Shown here in pieces: positions 1 through 5,311 of a stretch of DNA of 12,363 bases. A program made the position numbers and the translations under genes. Below the pieces are notes generated by a model. That model made no database searches. It saw nothing but the letters and a program-made list of their open reading frames with translations, and was not told where the DNA came from. Source of the stretch: an uncultured Lentisphaeria bacterium (GTDB lineage Bacteria > Verrucomicrobiota > Lentisphaeria > Victivallales > Victivallaceae); NCBI GenBank assembly GCA_937888615.1, contig CALABZ010000067.1:1-12363 (forward strand). Direction: 5' to 3'. Position 1 is the stretch's first letter. Every line of letters starts with the position of its first letter.

Positions 1-288
1 GAGACACTGGTCGAAACAGAAAGCAATGCTCTTGTCATGGATGTTTCCGCCGGAATGCGCTCCCAAACAGACACCTATTCTGATGATCCTTTTTTTTCGT
101 TGGAAAAAGGAGAGGCGTTTAAGGAGGCATTGGAATCACTTTCGCCTAAGGACCAAAGAATTGCTCAGGCGATTATGGATGGAATTCCCATCGCTGAAAT
201 TTGCAACAGCGATTATTGCTGTCGCCGCTATTTCTATCGTCATGCGCTTCCCAACATGCGTCGCGCCTTCCGGGAAAATTATTTCTGA
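1..288 (+). CDS. Sigma-70 region 4-like helix-turn-helix protein (5' end outside window)
   Basis: The reading frame is open from the first base of the window (E-T-L-V-E-T before the first ATG at 37), and that ATG has no ribosome binding site, so the true start probably lies upstream. At least 83 residues are visible. The C-terminal 55 residues (LSPKDQRIAQAIMDGIPIAEI, then a CCRRYFYRH recognition-helix-like segment and an arginine-rich end) have the pattern of sigma factor region 4: a short helix after 'LSP', a hydrophobic helix, a turn and a second helix. No region 2 is seen in the visible part. The same pattern recurs in the genes at 378 and 4454. A role in phage transcription or DNA binding is inference. 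It could equally be a small structural HTH protein. Confidence 0.6.
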   Translation, partial: ETLVETESNALVMDVSAGMRSQTDTYSDDPFFSLEKGEAFKEALESLSPKDQRIAQAIMDGIPIAEICNSDYCCRRYFYRHALPNMRRAFRENYF

Positions 289-377
289 ACTTTCTTTGCG
301 AAAGCGAGAATATTTTCCAAAACTCTGGATATATACCCGGCGTGAGAAAAAAAGAATCCAACCCAACGGAGAATGAA

Positions 378-689
378 ATGAAAAAAGAAATTTACATAGA
401 TGACGAAGTCGACCGCAGACTTCATCAGAAACTGGCGGTTGAGGCTACCGTCAATCTGACCTGCGATCCCATTAGCGAACTTACTTACGATATGGACGTG
501 CGCGATACCATCAATTCCCTTCCGGCACTCGAAAAGAAAATCTGTGCGATGCTGTTGGAAGGCTATTCGCAAAGCAGCATCTGTTCTGCGTTGATGATTT
601 CTCACCGTGCGTTACAGACAAAGCTCCTCCCGTTTATTCGCAAACGCTTCCTCGATTACGGATTTGACAAGAACGAACTCACTTTTTAA
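378..689 (+). CDS. Small sigma-70 region 4-like helix-turn-helix protein
   Basis: This is a 103-residue protein. The start at 378 is chosen because GGAG at 368-371 lies 6 bases upstream; an ATG at 373 is out of frame and the longer in-frame extension has no ribosome binding site. The N-terminal 45 residues are charged and unrecognised. Residues about 50-98 (NSLPALEKKICAMLLEGYSQ, then SSICSALMISHRALQ, ending in a basic IRKRF segment) match the sigma region 4 HTH layout. They align with the end of the preceding protein over about 50 residues without large gaps: SL-P/A-x3-K/R-I-A..., (D/E)G, IC, and a final R-x-F. The two genes look like diverged paralogues. A transcriptional role is inferred only. 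An 89-base gap (289-377) separates them and holds only this gene's ribosome binding site. Confidence 0.6.
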   Translation: MKKEIYIDDEVDRRLHQKLAVEATVNLTCDPISELTYDMDVRDTINSLPALEKKICAMLLEGYSQSSICSALMISHRALQTKLLPFIRKRFLDYGFDKNELTF

Positions 690-705
690 CCATAAAGGAA
701 TTACC

Positions 706-1335
706 ATGAACAACAACTTCATCATCCACGAACCGGCGGACGAATACCACGCCCGCAGCCGCAGCGGAGAATATATGTCGAGCCACTTGCTGGCCGACTT
801 CCGGGAATCTCCGGCTCTCTACCGCAAGAAAGTCACCGGAAAAATCGAGGAAACCGAATCCGCCGCGTTCATCATGGGCCGCGCCGCACACTGCCTGATT
901 CTCGAAGGGCGCAACGCTTTCGACAAGGAATATGTGGTTTCGGACGGTCCGATCAATCCGCGAACCGGCGAATCCTACGGCTCCAAGACCAAGGCGTTTG
1001 CCGAATGGGCGGCGACACAGGATCGGGAGGTTGTTTCCGGCAAGGATTACAACTTCATTCTGAAACTTCAGACCGGCGTCTGGCTCCATCCTGTCGCCTC
1101 GGAGTTGCTGGCGAACGGTGAAGCGGAGGGCGTAATCCGCACTGAATACAGCGGTGTTCCTTGCCAGATCCGTATGGATTGGTTTAATCCGGCGCTCGGT
1201 CTGGTTGATCTCAAAACCTGCGACAGTCTGAAATGGTTTGAGTCTGATTGTCGACGTTACGGATACATCCACCAGCTGGCGTTTTACAGGGCGGTCATCC
1301 GCGAGGTCACCGGACAGAACGTGGAAACTGACTGA
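706..1335 (+). CDS. RecB/DUF3799-type PD-(D/E)XK nuclease, C-terminally truncated by frameshift
   Basis: The encoded protein has 209 residues, with AAAGGAA at 694-700 upstream of the ATG. It belongs to the phage exodeoxyribonuclease VIII-like PDDEXK family (DUF3799), which resects DNA ends for recombination. Visible catalytic landmarks are H62 in GRAAHC, D158 in RMDW, D168 and K170 in VDLKT, and the QxxxY motif Q190...Y194 in YIHQLAFY. All residues expected at a RecB-family active site are present. The frame stops with TGA at 1333-1335 after GQNVETD, too early for the family. The conserved family C-terminus (WPTGYED...) is encoded immediately downstream in the +2 frame (see 1319-1456). The product may be a catalytically competent but shortened nuclease or a dead gene. 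The next gene, a RecA-like ATPase, is its usual partner. Confidence 0.75.
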   Translation: MNNNFIIHEPADEYHARSRSGEYMSSHLLADFRESPALYRKKVTGKIEETESAAFIMGRAAHCLILEGRNAFDKEYVVSDGPINPRTGESYGSKTKAFAEWAATQDREVVSGKDYNFILKLQTGVWLHPVASELLANGEAEGVIRTEYSGVPCQIRMDWFNPALGLVDLKTCDSLKWFESDCRRYGYIHQLAFYRAVIREVTGQNVETD

Positions 1336-1456
1336 CGAGGTACTTGACCTCGCAGAACTTTCCAACCAGGCAGCACTGGAACGTTTCCGCGCCTGCTGCA
1401 CGACCGGAGTATGGCCGACAGGTTACGAAGACATCCGCATCATCGACACCCTCTAA
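1319..1456 (+). pseudogene. Out-of-frame C-terminal remnant of the DUF3799 nuclease
   Basis: Read in the frame starting at 1319, this stretch encodes TWKLTDEVLDLAELS, then an ALERFRACCTTG helix, and WPTGYEDIRIIDTL before a TAA at 1454-1456. From knowledge of the family this is the expected end of a DUF3799 nuclease, where a '(G)xW-x-(L/V)-(S/T)-xEVL' element leads into a helix and a WPTGYE terminus. Frame 1 of the main gene ends here with QNVETD. Family members normally have roughly 15-20 further residues (a 'VEK-x-PY/F' strand) between GQNV and the xW element. The simplest reading is a deletion whose length is not a multiple of three, with its junction near 1318-1325. No ribosome binding site or start codon serves this piece alone. 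Confidence 0.6.
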
Positions 1457-1474
1457 CATAAAGGAATACACACA

Positions 1475-3280
1475 ATGGGAATGCTGGAAAACATTCAGTC
1501 CGGGCGGGAAAGCAAGCCGCCTCGCATCATGATTTACGGTTCAGAAGGGGTAGGCAAAGCACAGCCGCTTGACGCACAAGTTTTGACGCCGACAGGATTT
1601 GTCGAAATGGGAGCCATCCATGTCGGCGACCGTGTCATCGGAGCGGATGGCAAGGCGCATAAGGTTTTGGCCGTCTTTCCGCAAGGGGAGAAGGAAGTCT
1701 TCCGCGTCACGTTCCGCGACGGCTCGCAAACGGAATGCACGGATGAACATCTCTGGTTCACGCAAACACGCAGTGAACGCGACCACGACCAGCCCGGCGC
1801 GGTGAGAAACATGAATACAATCCGTCATACGCTGCGTTATGGAACTCATTTCAATCACGGAGTTCCGCGCGTTGCTCCTGCGGAATTTGAAACCTCAGCG
1901 GAATTGCCGATCTCGCCATGGCTGCTGGGCGTATATCTTGCGGAGGGCAACTGCGGCAGCTCTGCAATCATTTCAAATCCGGAACCGGATATTCTCAAAC
2001 GGATAGCCGATAGCGTTCCGGAATCCGACACCACCAGTGCCGCCGAAAGGAGCATTCGCATCCGTAAACGTCAGTATGGAAGTGCGCCCAGTGAATTCAG
2101 AAAAGGACTGGCGTCGCTTGGACTTGAGGATAAAATCAGCGATACGAAATTCATTCCGAGCCAATATCTCATGGCATCCGTGGAAGATAGACAGGAACTG
2201 CTTCGCGGTCTTTGCGATGGCGATGGATATGTGGTTCGTCCCGGCGCGGTCGAAATTTCAACCGTAAGTCCCCAAATGGCAAAGGACATTCTGTTTCTCG
2301 TCCGTTCGCTTGGCGGTTCGGCGACAATGGAAGTGCGCCCGGCGCATTACCGCAAAAACGGAGAGAAGCATGATACGAAACCGTCTCACCGGATTTATGC
2401 ATCCTTCACCAATGGAATCGTGCCGATAGCATCAGCCAAGCACATGGCAAAATGGAAATTCCCGGAATGGATGATTCGCCATACGATTCGAAACGTCGAA
2501 TTCGTCGGCAGGAAAGCATGTCAGTGCATTGTCATTGACGCGCTGGATTCACTCTACGTTACCGATGATTTCATCGTAACACACAATAGCACGTTCGGAG
2601 CATCCGCACCGGGAGCGATTTTCGTTCAGACCGAGGACGGTCTGGGAGAAATCAACTGCAAGAAGTTCCCTCTGGCGCACAGCCTCGCGGAAGTGCTGGC
2701 GGAACTGACCGCGCTCAGGGATGAACAGCATGATTTTCAGACCGTGGTGGTTGATTCCGCCGATTGGCTGGAACGGCTGATCTTCGACGAGGTCTGCCGC
2801 GAATTCGGTGTCCGTTCCATCGAAAAAGCCGACGGCGGCTACGGCAGGGGATATACCCATGCGCTGACTCACTGGCGCAAGGTCATCAGCCTGCTTCAGG
2901 AACTGCGTGACAAGCGCGGAATGATGGTCATTCTGGTCGCCCATGCGAAGGTCGAACGGTTCGAAGATCCGGAAAACGCCGCCTACGATCGTTACACACC
3001 GCGTCTTCACAAGCACGCTGCGAGCCTGATCGCAGAATGGGTCGACGCCGTTCTGTTCGCGAATAAGAAGTTCCGGGTGACGAAGGAAAACGCCGGATTC
3101 AATGGAGAACGCGCGATCGCCGCTCCCATCGGCGCGGATGGCGGGGAACGCATCATCCGCACGGTGGGAAGCCCCGCCTGCATCGCGAAGAACCGCTACG
3201 GTCTGCCGTCGGAAATTCCGCTCTCGTGGCAGGCATTCATTGAGGCATACACAAAAATTGAGGAGAACCATCATGAGTAA
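1475..3280 (+). CDS. RecA-like (AAA_24/Sak4-type) ATPase precursor containing an intein
   Basis: This is a 601-residue precursor behind AAAGGAA (1460-1466). Residues 1-28 are the N-extein, ending in GSEGVGK. Residues 29-371 are an intein, and residues 372-601 are the C-extein, beginning STFGAS. Removing the intein restores a perfect Walker A motif, GSEGVGKST, and a protein of 258 residues, the usual size of phage AAA_24/Sak4-like ATPases. Walker B is TVVVDSADW with D427 (precursor numbering), followed by an LVAHAKVERF strand and an HKHAASLIAEW segment typical of the family. Known relatives act as RecA-fold recombinases or single-strand annealing partners in phage recombination. The neighbours fit that: an exonuclease upstream, DUF669 and RusA downstream. 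Without splicing the P-loop is split between K28 and S372, so the precursor should not hydrolyse ATP. Its 3' end overlaps the next gene by 8 bases. Confidence 0.85.
   Translation: MGMLENIQSGRESKPPRIMIYGSEGVGKAQPLDAQVLTPTGFVEMGAIHVGDRVIGADGKAHKVLAVFPQGEKEVFRVTFRDGSQTECTDEHLWFTQTRSERDHDQPGAVRNMNTIRHTLRYGTHFNHGVPRVAPAEFETSAELPISPWLLGVYLAEGNCGSSAIISNPEPDILKRIADSVPESDTTSAAERSIRIRKRQYGSAPSEFRKGLASLGLEDKISDTKFIPSQYLMASVEDRQELLRGLCDGDGYVVRPGAVEISTVSPQMAKDILFLVRSLGGSATMEVRPAHYRKNGEKHDTKPSHRIYASFTNGIVPIASAKHMAKWKFPEWMIRHTIRNVEFVGRKACQCIVIDALDSLYVTDDFIVTHNSTFGASAPGAIFVQTEDGLGEINCKKFPLAHSLAEVLAELTALRDEQHDFQTVVVDSADWLERLIFDEVCREFGVRSIEKADGGYGRGYTHALTHWRKVISLLQELRDKRGMMVILVAHAKVERFEDPENAAYDRYTPRLHKHAASLIAEWVDAVLFANKKFRVTKENAGFNGERAIAAPIGADGGERIIRTVGSPACIAKNRYGLPSEIPLSWQAFIEAYTKIEENHHE
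1559..2587 (+). mobile_element. Class 3 intein with LAGLIDADG homing endonuclease, in the Walker A of the RecA-like ATPase
   Basis: This is a 343-residue in-frame insertion between GSEGVGK and ST. Block A is AQPLDAQVLTPTGF, so residue 1 is Ala rather than Cys or Ser. Block B holds T61-D-E-H64-L-W66. Block F is ACQCIVIDALDSLYVTDDFI, with Cys323 at the F:4 position. Block G is V-T341-H342-N343, followed by Ser+1. Ala1 plus Trp at B:12, Cys at F:4 and Thr at G:5 is the signature of class 3 inteins. In these the block F Cys makes the first attack, giving a branched intermediate that resolves onto Ser+1. The central part carries two LAGLIDADG-type motifs: SPWLLGVYLAEG and LLRGLCDGDGY, the latter preceded by KFIPSQYL. 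The acidic residues E and D in the two motifs are retained, so the endonuclease may be active. It is related to the intein at 5408 in endonuclease layout but not in splicing residues. Confidence 0.9.
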
Positions 3281-3443
3281 GTGCGGAGCCATCTGTGAGG
3301 TTTTCAGTCGCGTCTGCGGGTATTTTCGCCCGGTCAGTAACTGGAACAAGGGAAAACAGGAAGAATTCAAGGAACGCAAAGTTTATGAGGTGAAAAAACA
3401 TGCACGAAAGAATCCGGACGGCGTATCGTCCGATGGCGTGTGA
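3273..3443 (+). CDS. Stand-alone NrdD-like glycyl-radical domain protein
   Basis: This is a 56-residue protein whose ATG overlaps the stop of the ATPase gene (ATGAGTAA), behind GAGGAGA. Residues 10-35 read VFSRVCGYFRPVSN followed by WNKGKQEEFKER. This is the C-terminal glycyl-radical loop of class III anaerobic ribonucleoside-triphosphate reductase (NrdD), in which the Gly of RV(C/T)GY carries the radical. Here that is Gly16. A CxxxC pair (C4, C8) precedes it where full-length NrdD has the second half of a zinc site. NrdD is normally 600-750 residues; the ten-stranded barrel with the thiyl-radical Cys and the substrate site is absent. By analogy with GrcA/YfiD, which replaces the damaged radical domain of pyruvate formate-lyase, it may repair or supplement the host NrdD. 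That role is inference. Residues 41-56 overlap the next gene and have no family counterpart. Confidence 0.7.
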   Translation: MSKCGAICEVFSRVCGYFRPVSNWNKGKQEEFKERKVYEVKKHARKNPDGVSSDGV

Positions 3444-3627
3444 TCTCTGCGGGCAGATGATCCGTCCCGGCGAACGTTACCGCGCCGTCCGGGACGAGTA
3501 TTCGCCCGTTGAATATCACGAACACATTCAGTGTCCAGGCGCTCCGGCGGTCGCGATCAGCGAGCCGCGTCCGAAGCCGCCGAAAGTCAGAACCGCTTTC
3601 AACAACCAAGCTCTCTGCTTGGCGTAA
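3400..3627 (+). CDS. Small zinc-ribbon protein
   Basis: This is a 75-residue protein. The start at 3400 follows GAGGTG at 3388-3393; an internal ATG at 3433 (MACDLCG) lacks a ribosome binding site. Residues 14-45 form a treble-clef/LIM-like metal site: C14-x2-C17 in CDLCGQMIRPGERY, then H40/H42 and C45 in YHEHIQC. The C-terminal 30 residues are proline- and lysine-rich (EPRPKPPKVR) and probably disordered. Small proteins with this CxxCG...I..GE.Y pattern are common in phage early operons; their function is not known to me. It overlaps the glycyl-radical gene by 44 bases, and only an 18-base gap with a ribosome binding site separates it from the DUF669 gene. Confidence 0.6.
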   Translation: MHERIRTAYRPMACDLCGQMIRPGERYRAVRDEYSPVEYHEHIQCPGAPAVAISEPRPKPPKVRTAFNNQALCLA

Positions 3628-3645
3628 AAACAAAGGAAACACACC

Positions 3646-4113
3646 ATGTCCACACTCAATTTCAATGCGAACGAGGTCGAACCGTCGGTCGGTTTCGATG
3701 CCATTCCGGCGGGAAAATATCAGGCCGTCATCACCGATTCCGAGATGAAGGACACCAAATCCGGAACGGGCAAATATCTGCAACTCGAATTCGAAGTCAT
3801 CGAAGGGGATTACAAAAGCCGCAAACTCTGGGCGCGTCTGAATCTGGAAAACGCGAACCTCGAAGCCGTCCGCATGGCTCGCGCCGACCTTTCGGCGATC
3901 TGCCGCGCCGTTAACGTGATCCAGCCTCGCGATTCCGTGGAACTCCACAATCTGCCGCTCACCATCACAGTCCGCTGTCGCAAGAATCAGGACGACGAAA
4001 TCGTCAACGAGATTCGCGGTTTCGCCCCGAAAGCGGCTCTCTCCGGCGCGACGCAGACCACTCCGGCCGCACAGCCGACCAACGCCGCGCCTCCGTGGGC
4101 AAGGGGCAAATGA
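3646..4113 (+). CDS. DUF669 family phage protein (probable ssDNA-binding partner)
   Basis: The protein has 155 residues, and ACAAAGGAAAC just upstream supports the ATG at 3646. The opening VGFDAIPAGKYQAVITDSEMK and the following GTGKYLQLEFEVIEGDYKSRKLWARLNLEN are characteristic of DUF669, a phage family made of a beta-rich OB-like domain that lies next to recombinases and nucleases. The rest is a helix (AVRMARADLSAICRAVNV), two further strands, and an Ala/Pro/Thr-rich linker ending in PPWARGK. An ordered core followed by a flexible tail with a short conserved tip resembles single-stranded DNA-binding proteins, and this role is usually proposed for the family. Its position between the RecA-like ATPase and RusA fits. 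The stop overlaps the rusA start as ATGA (4110-4113). Confidence 0.75.
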   Translation: MSTLNFNANEVEPSVGFDAIPAGKYQAVITDSEMKDTKSGTGKYLQLEFEVIEGDYKSRKLWARLNLENANLEAVRMARADLSAICRAVNVIQPRDSVELHNLPLTITVRCRKNQDDEIVNEIRGFAPKAALSGATQTTPAAQPTNAAPPWARGK

Positions 4114-4511
4114 CGGCGGAATTTGAACTGCCGTGGCCTCCAAGCGTGAATCACTATTACCGGCACGTCGGTCCGCGTGTGCTTATCAGCCGCGACGGGC
4201 GGCGTTACCGGGAAAATGTGGTCGCCCGATTTGCGACCGACCATGTGGCAAAGTTTTCCGGTCCGGTGGAGCTTCTGATTGAGCTCTATCCGCCGGACAA
4301 CCGCCGCCGCGACGTGGACAATTCCCTGAAATGTCTGCTGGACACGTTCACTCACGCGGGGCTGTACGACGATGACAGTCTAATCTGCAAATTGACCGTC
4401 ATCAAACGCGAACCCATGCCGCCCGACGGGATGGCATATATAAGGATATGTGAATGGAAGAACGAAGACAGAACGGCGGACGCCGATGCCAGATCGTCCA
4501 GGAGTTTGTAA
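4110..4511 (+). CDS. rusA: RusA family Holliday junction resolvase
   Basis: The protein has 133 residues. The ATG at 4110 overlaps the previous stop and begins MTAEFELPWPPSVNHYYR, the standard RusA opening in which the PPSxN motif follows the first strand. A GTG five codons upstream is possible but gives a non-family extension. The active-site region is present: D68-V-D70-N-x2-K74 in RRRDVDNSLKCLLD, and a further acidic cluster in GLYDDDSLI (D87-D89). These correspond to the Asp70, Asp72, Lys76 and Asp91 of E. coli RusA. The enzyme is a homodimer that cuts four-way junctions symmetrically, resolving recombination or replication intermediates made by the upstream ATPase and nuclease. Its end overlaps the next gene by 58 bases. 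Confidence 0.88.
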   Translation: MTAEFELPWPPSVNHYYRHVGPRVLISRDGRRYRENVVARFATDHVAKFSGPVELLIELYPPDNRRRDVDNSLKCLLDTFTHAGLYDDDSLICKLTVIKREPMPPDGMAYIRICEWKNEDRTADADARSSRSL

Positions 4512-4708
4512 AAACGATCTCGGACGACACCGAACGGCTGGTCTGCTATCTCTACATGCACAACTATACCGATGCGGAAGTCCGTAAGGAACTCCATCTG
4601 GACCGCCCCCGGCTGGAAGCGATAAAACTCAAACTGGCAATGGACATGAAAAAAGCCGGAATCCGGAACGGCGGCTCAGAACAACTTGCTGTGAGAGCCC
4701 GTGCGTAA
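4454..4708 (+). CDS. Third sigma-70 region 4-like helix-turn-helix protein
   Basis: The protein has 84 residues; AGGA at 4443-4446 is 7 bases before the ATG, inside the rusA coding sequence. After a basic N-terminus (MEERRQNGGRR), residues 23-70 (ISDDTERLVCYLYMHNYTDA, EVRKELHLDRPRLEAIKLKL, ending in a lysine-rich helix) follow the region 4 HTH pattern, with 'HNYTDAEV...LHLDRPRLEAI' as the two DNA-binding helices. It shares this layout with the two proteins at the start of the window, but identity is low. Function is unknown; DNA binding is inferred. The last 33 bases overlap, tail to tail, the 3' end of the toxin gene on the other strand. Confidence 0.6.
   Translation: MEERRQNGGRRCQIVQEFVKTISDDTERLVCYLYMHNYTDAEVRKELHLDRPRLEAIKLKLAMDMKKAGIRNGGSEQLAVRARA
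4649..4673 (-). terminator. Possible weak terminator of the toxin-antitoxin operon
   Basis: Read on the minus strand just after the toxin stop, the sequence GCCGTTCCGGATTCCGGC is followed by six T residues (4654-4649). It can form a 4-bp GCCG/CGGC or CCGG/CCGG stem. The stem is short and lies inside the coding sequence of the plus-strand HTH gene, so this may be coincidence. Confidence 0.25.
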
Positions 4709-4951
4709 CAATTCAAGCACAAGGACATCATCATAGACTTTGTAAATGAGCAGCCAATCTGGACGGATGTGGCACTCGCGGACGCCGATAAAATTTCCAA
4801 CGAGTTTGTGATCGTCAAACTCGTCCGGAAGCGGCATCCCGTTCGCGAGCATTTCAATGGCGTCCCAAAAGCGTTTCATTGTCGAATCCGGCTTCTGGAT
4901 GCTTTTCAGGTCTTTCTTGAATCGTGAAGTGAATTTTACCTCATATTTCAT
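4676..4951 (-). CDS. YafQ-type mRNA interferase toxin (RelE/ParE superfamily)
   Basis: The protein has 91 residues. The sequence follows YafQ closely in its C-terminal half: LPDEFDDHKLVGNF, then GVRECHIRPDWLLIYKV and RTGSHSKLF. The residues used by E. coli YafQ for ribosome-dependent mRNA cleavage have visible counterparts: H48, H61, D65, W66, H87 and the terminal F91. The toxin should therefore be catalytically intact. The start overlaps the antitoxin stop as ATGA (4948-4951), the usual coupling of these operons. It is transcribed against the surrounding phage genes and its tail overlaps the HTH gene at 4454. YafQ toxins cut mRNA in the ribosomal A site and are held inactive by DinJ/RelB partners. 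Confidence 0.88.
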   Translation of the reverse strand: MKYEVKFTSRFKKDLKSIQKPDSTMKRFWDAIEMLANGMPLPDEFDDHKLVGNFIGVRECHIRPDWLLIYKVYDDVLVLELLRTGSHSKLF

Positions 4952-5223
4952 GATTCCAGAGCCTCGCGGAGACTATCCATATCACGATACCCCTTGACCG
5001 TCGGGTCATGCGCAATGCGCTCGCCCTCCGCAATAGCGGCAATCGTCGCTTTATTCGGACGGGGATCGGCGGTTATCGGAAAAGGGATAGCCCGGAGCTT
5101 GGCGATCTGCTTCAGATAAATATTGATGGCGGTGGACATGTTCATGCCCATTTCATCCAAGCAGCTTTCCACGTCCTTTTTCAGCGCGGCGTCTACTCGA
5201 ATACTCAGATTTGCAGCATTCAT
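4948..5223 (-). CDS. RelB/DinJ family antitoxin
   Basis: The protein has 91 residues. The start at 5223 is preferred over the in-frame ATG at 5235 because GGAGG (5233-5229 on this strand) lies 5 bases before it, and because it gives the family-typical opening MNAANLSIRVDAALKKDVES. The N-terminal 45 residues form the ribbon-helix-helix DNA-binding fold (ANLSIRVD strand, then GMNMSTAINIYLKQIA). It continues with AIPFPI, as in DinJ. The acidic, probably flexible C-terminus (RDMDSLREALES) would wrap the toxin. Together with YafQ it should repress its own promoter at 5254-5282. Confidence 0.87.
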   Translation of the reverse strand: MNAANLSIRVDAALKKDVESCLDEMGMNMSTAINIYLKQIAKLRAIPFPITADPRPNKATIAAIAEGERIAHDPTVKGYRDMDSLREALES

Positions 5224-5243
5224 AGCAACCTCCATGTGTTATG

Positions 5244-5271
5244 TTTTCAATATAATATAACGCATTATACT
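5244..5271 (+). promoter_or_regulatory. Possible divergent promoter for the helicase gene
   Basis: On the plus strand TTTTCA (5244-5249), a 16-base spacer and TATACT (5266-5271) could form a weak promoter for the helicase gene, whose ribosome binding site GGAG is at 5300-5303. The toxin-antitoxin pair interrupts the plus-strand operon here, so a fresh start of transcription would make sense. The match to the -35 consensus is poor and the AT-rich sequence offers chance matches. Confidence 0.3.
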
Positions 5272-5282
5272 ACAAATGTCAA
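5251..5282 (-). promoter_or_regulatory. Promoter and operator of the toxin-antitoxin operon
   Basis: On the minus strand TTGACA (5282-5277) and TATATT (5259-5254) are separated by exactly 17 bases, a near-consensus sigma-70 promoter about 30 bases upstream of the antitoxin start. An inverted repeat, TATAAT (5251-5256) and ATTATA (5264-5269) with a 7-base spacer, covers the -10 box and is a plausible operator for the ribbon-helix-helix antitoxin. This AT-rich stretch contrasts with the flanking GC-rich genes. Binding itself is inferred. Confidence 0.6.
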
Positions 5283-5311
5283 TACAAAAGTAAAAAAAAG
5301 GAGCTTTAATT

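Noticed and set aside
679..1401. A 240-residue minus-strand open frame across the nuclease gene, and a 258-residue one at 3367-4143
   Set aside because: They are antisense to recognisable PDDEXK and DUF669 genes and the zinc-ribbon gene, with arginine-rich low-complexity translations typical of shadows.
1559..2587. Reading the ATPase insertion as a large unrelated domain or a fusion rather than an intein
   Set aside because: The borders restore an exact Walker A motif, and splicing blocks A, B, F and G plus two LAGLIDADG motifs are all present in order.
2549..3379. A 276-residue open frame on the minus strand
   Set aside because: It lies antisense to the clearly conserved ATPase C-extein and the glycyl-radical gene, has no recognisable domain or ribosome binding site, and is explained by the codon bias of the plus-strand gene.
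4095..4109. GTG start five codons upstream for rusA
   Set aside because: The ATG at 4110 gives the family-typical opening and a classical ATGA coupling with the previous stop.
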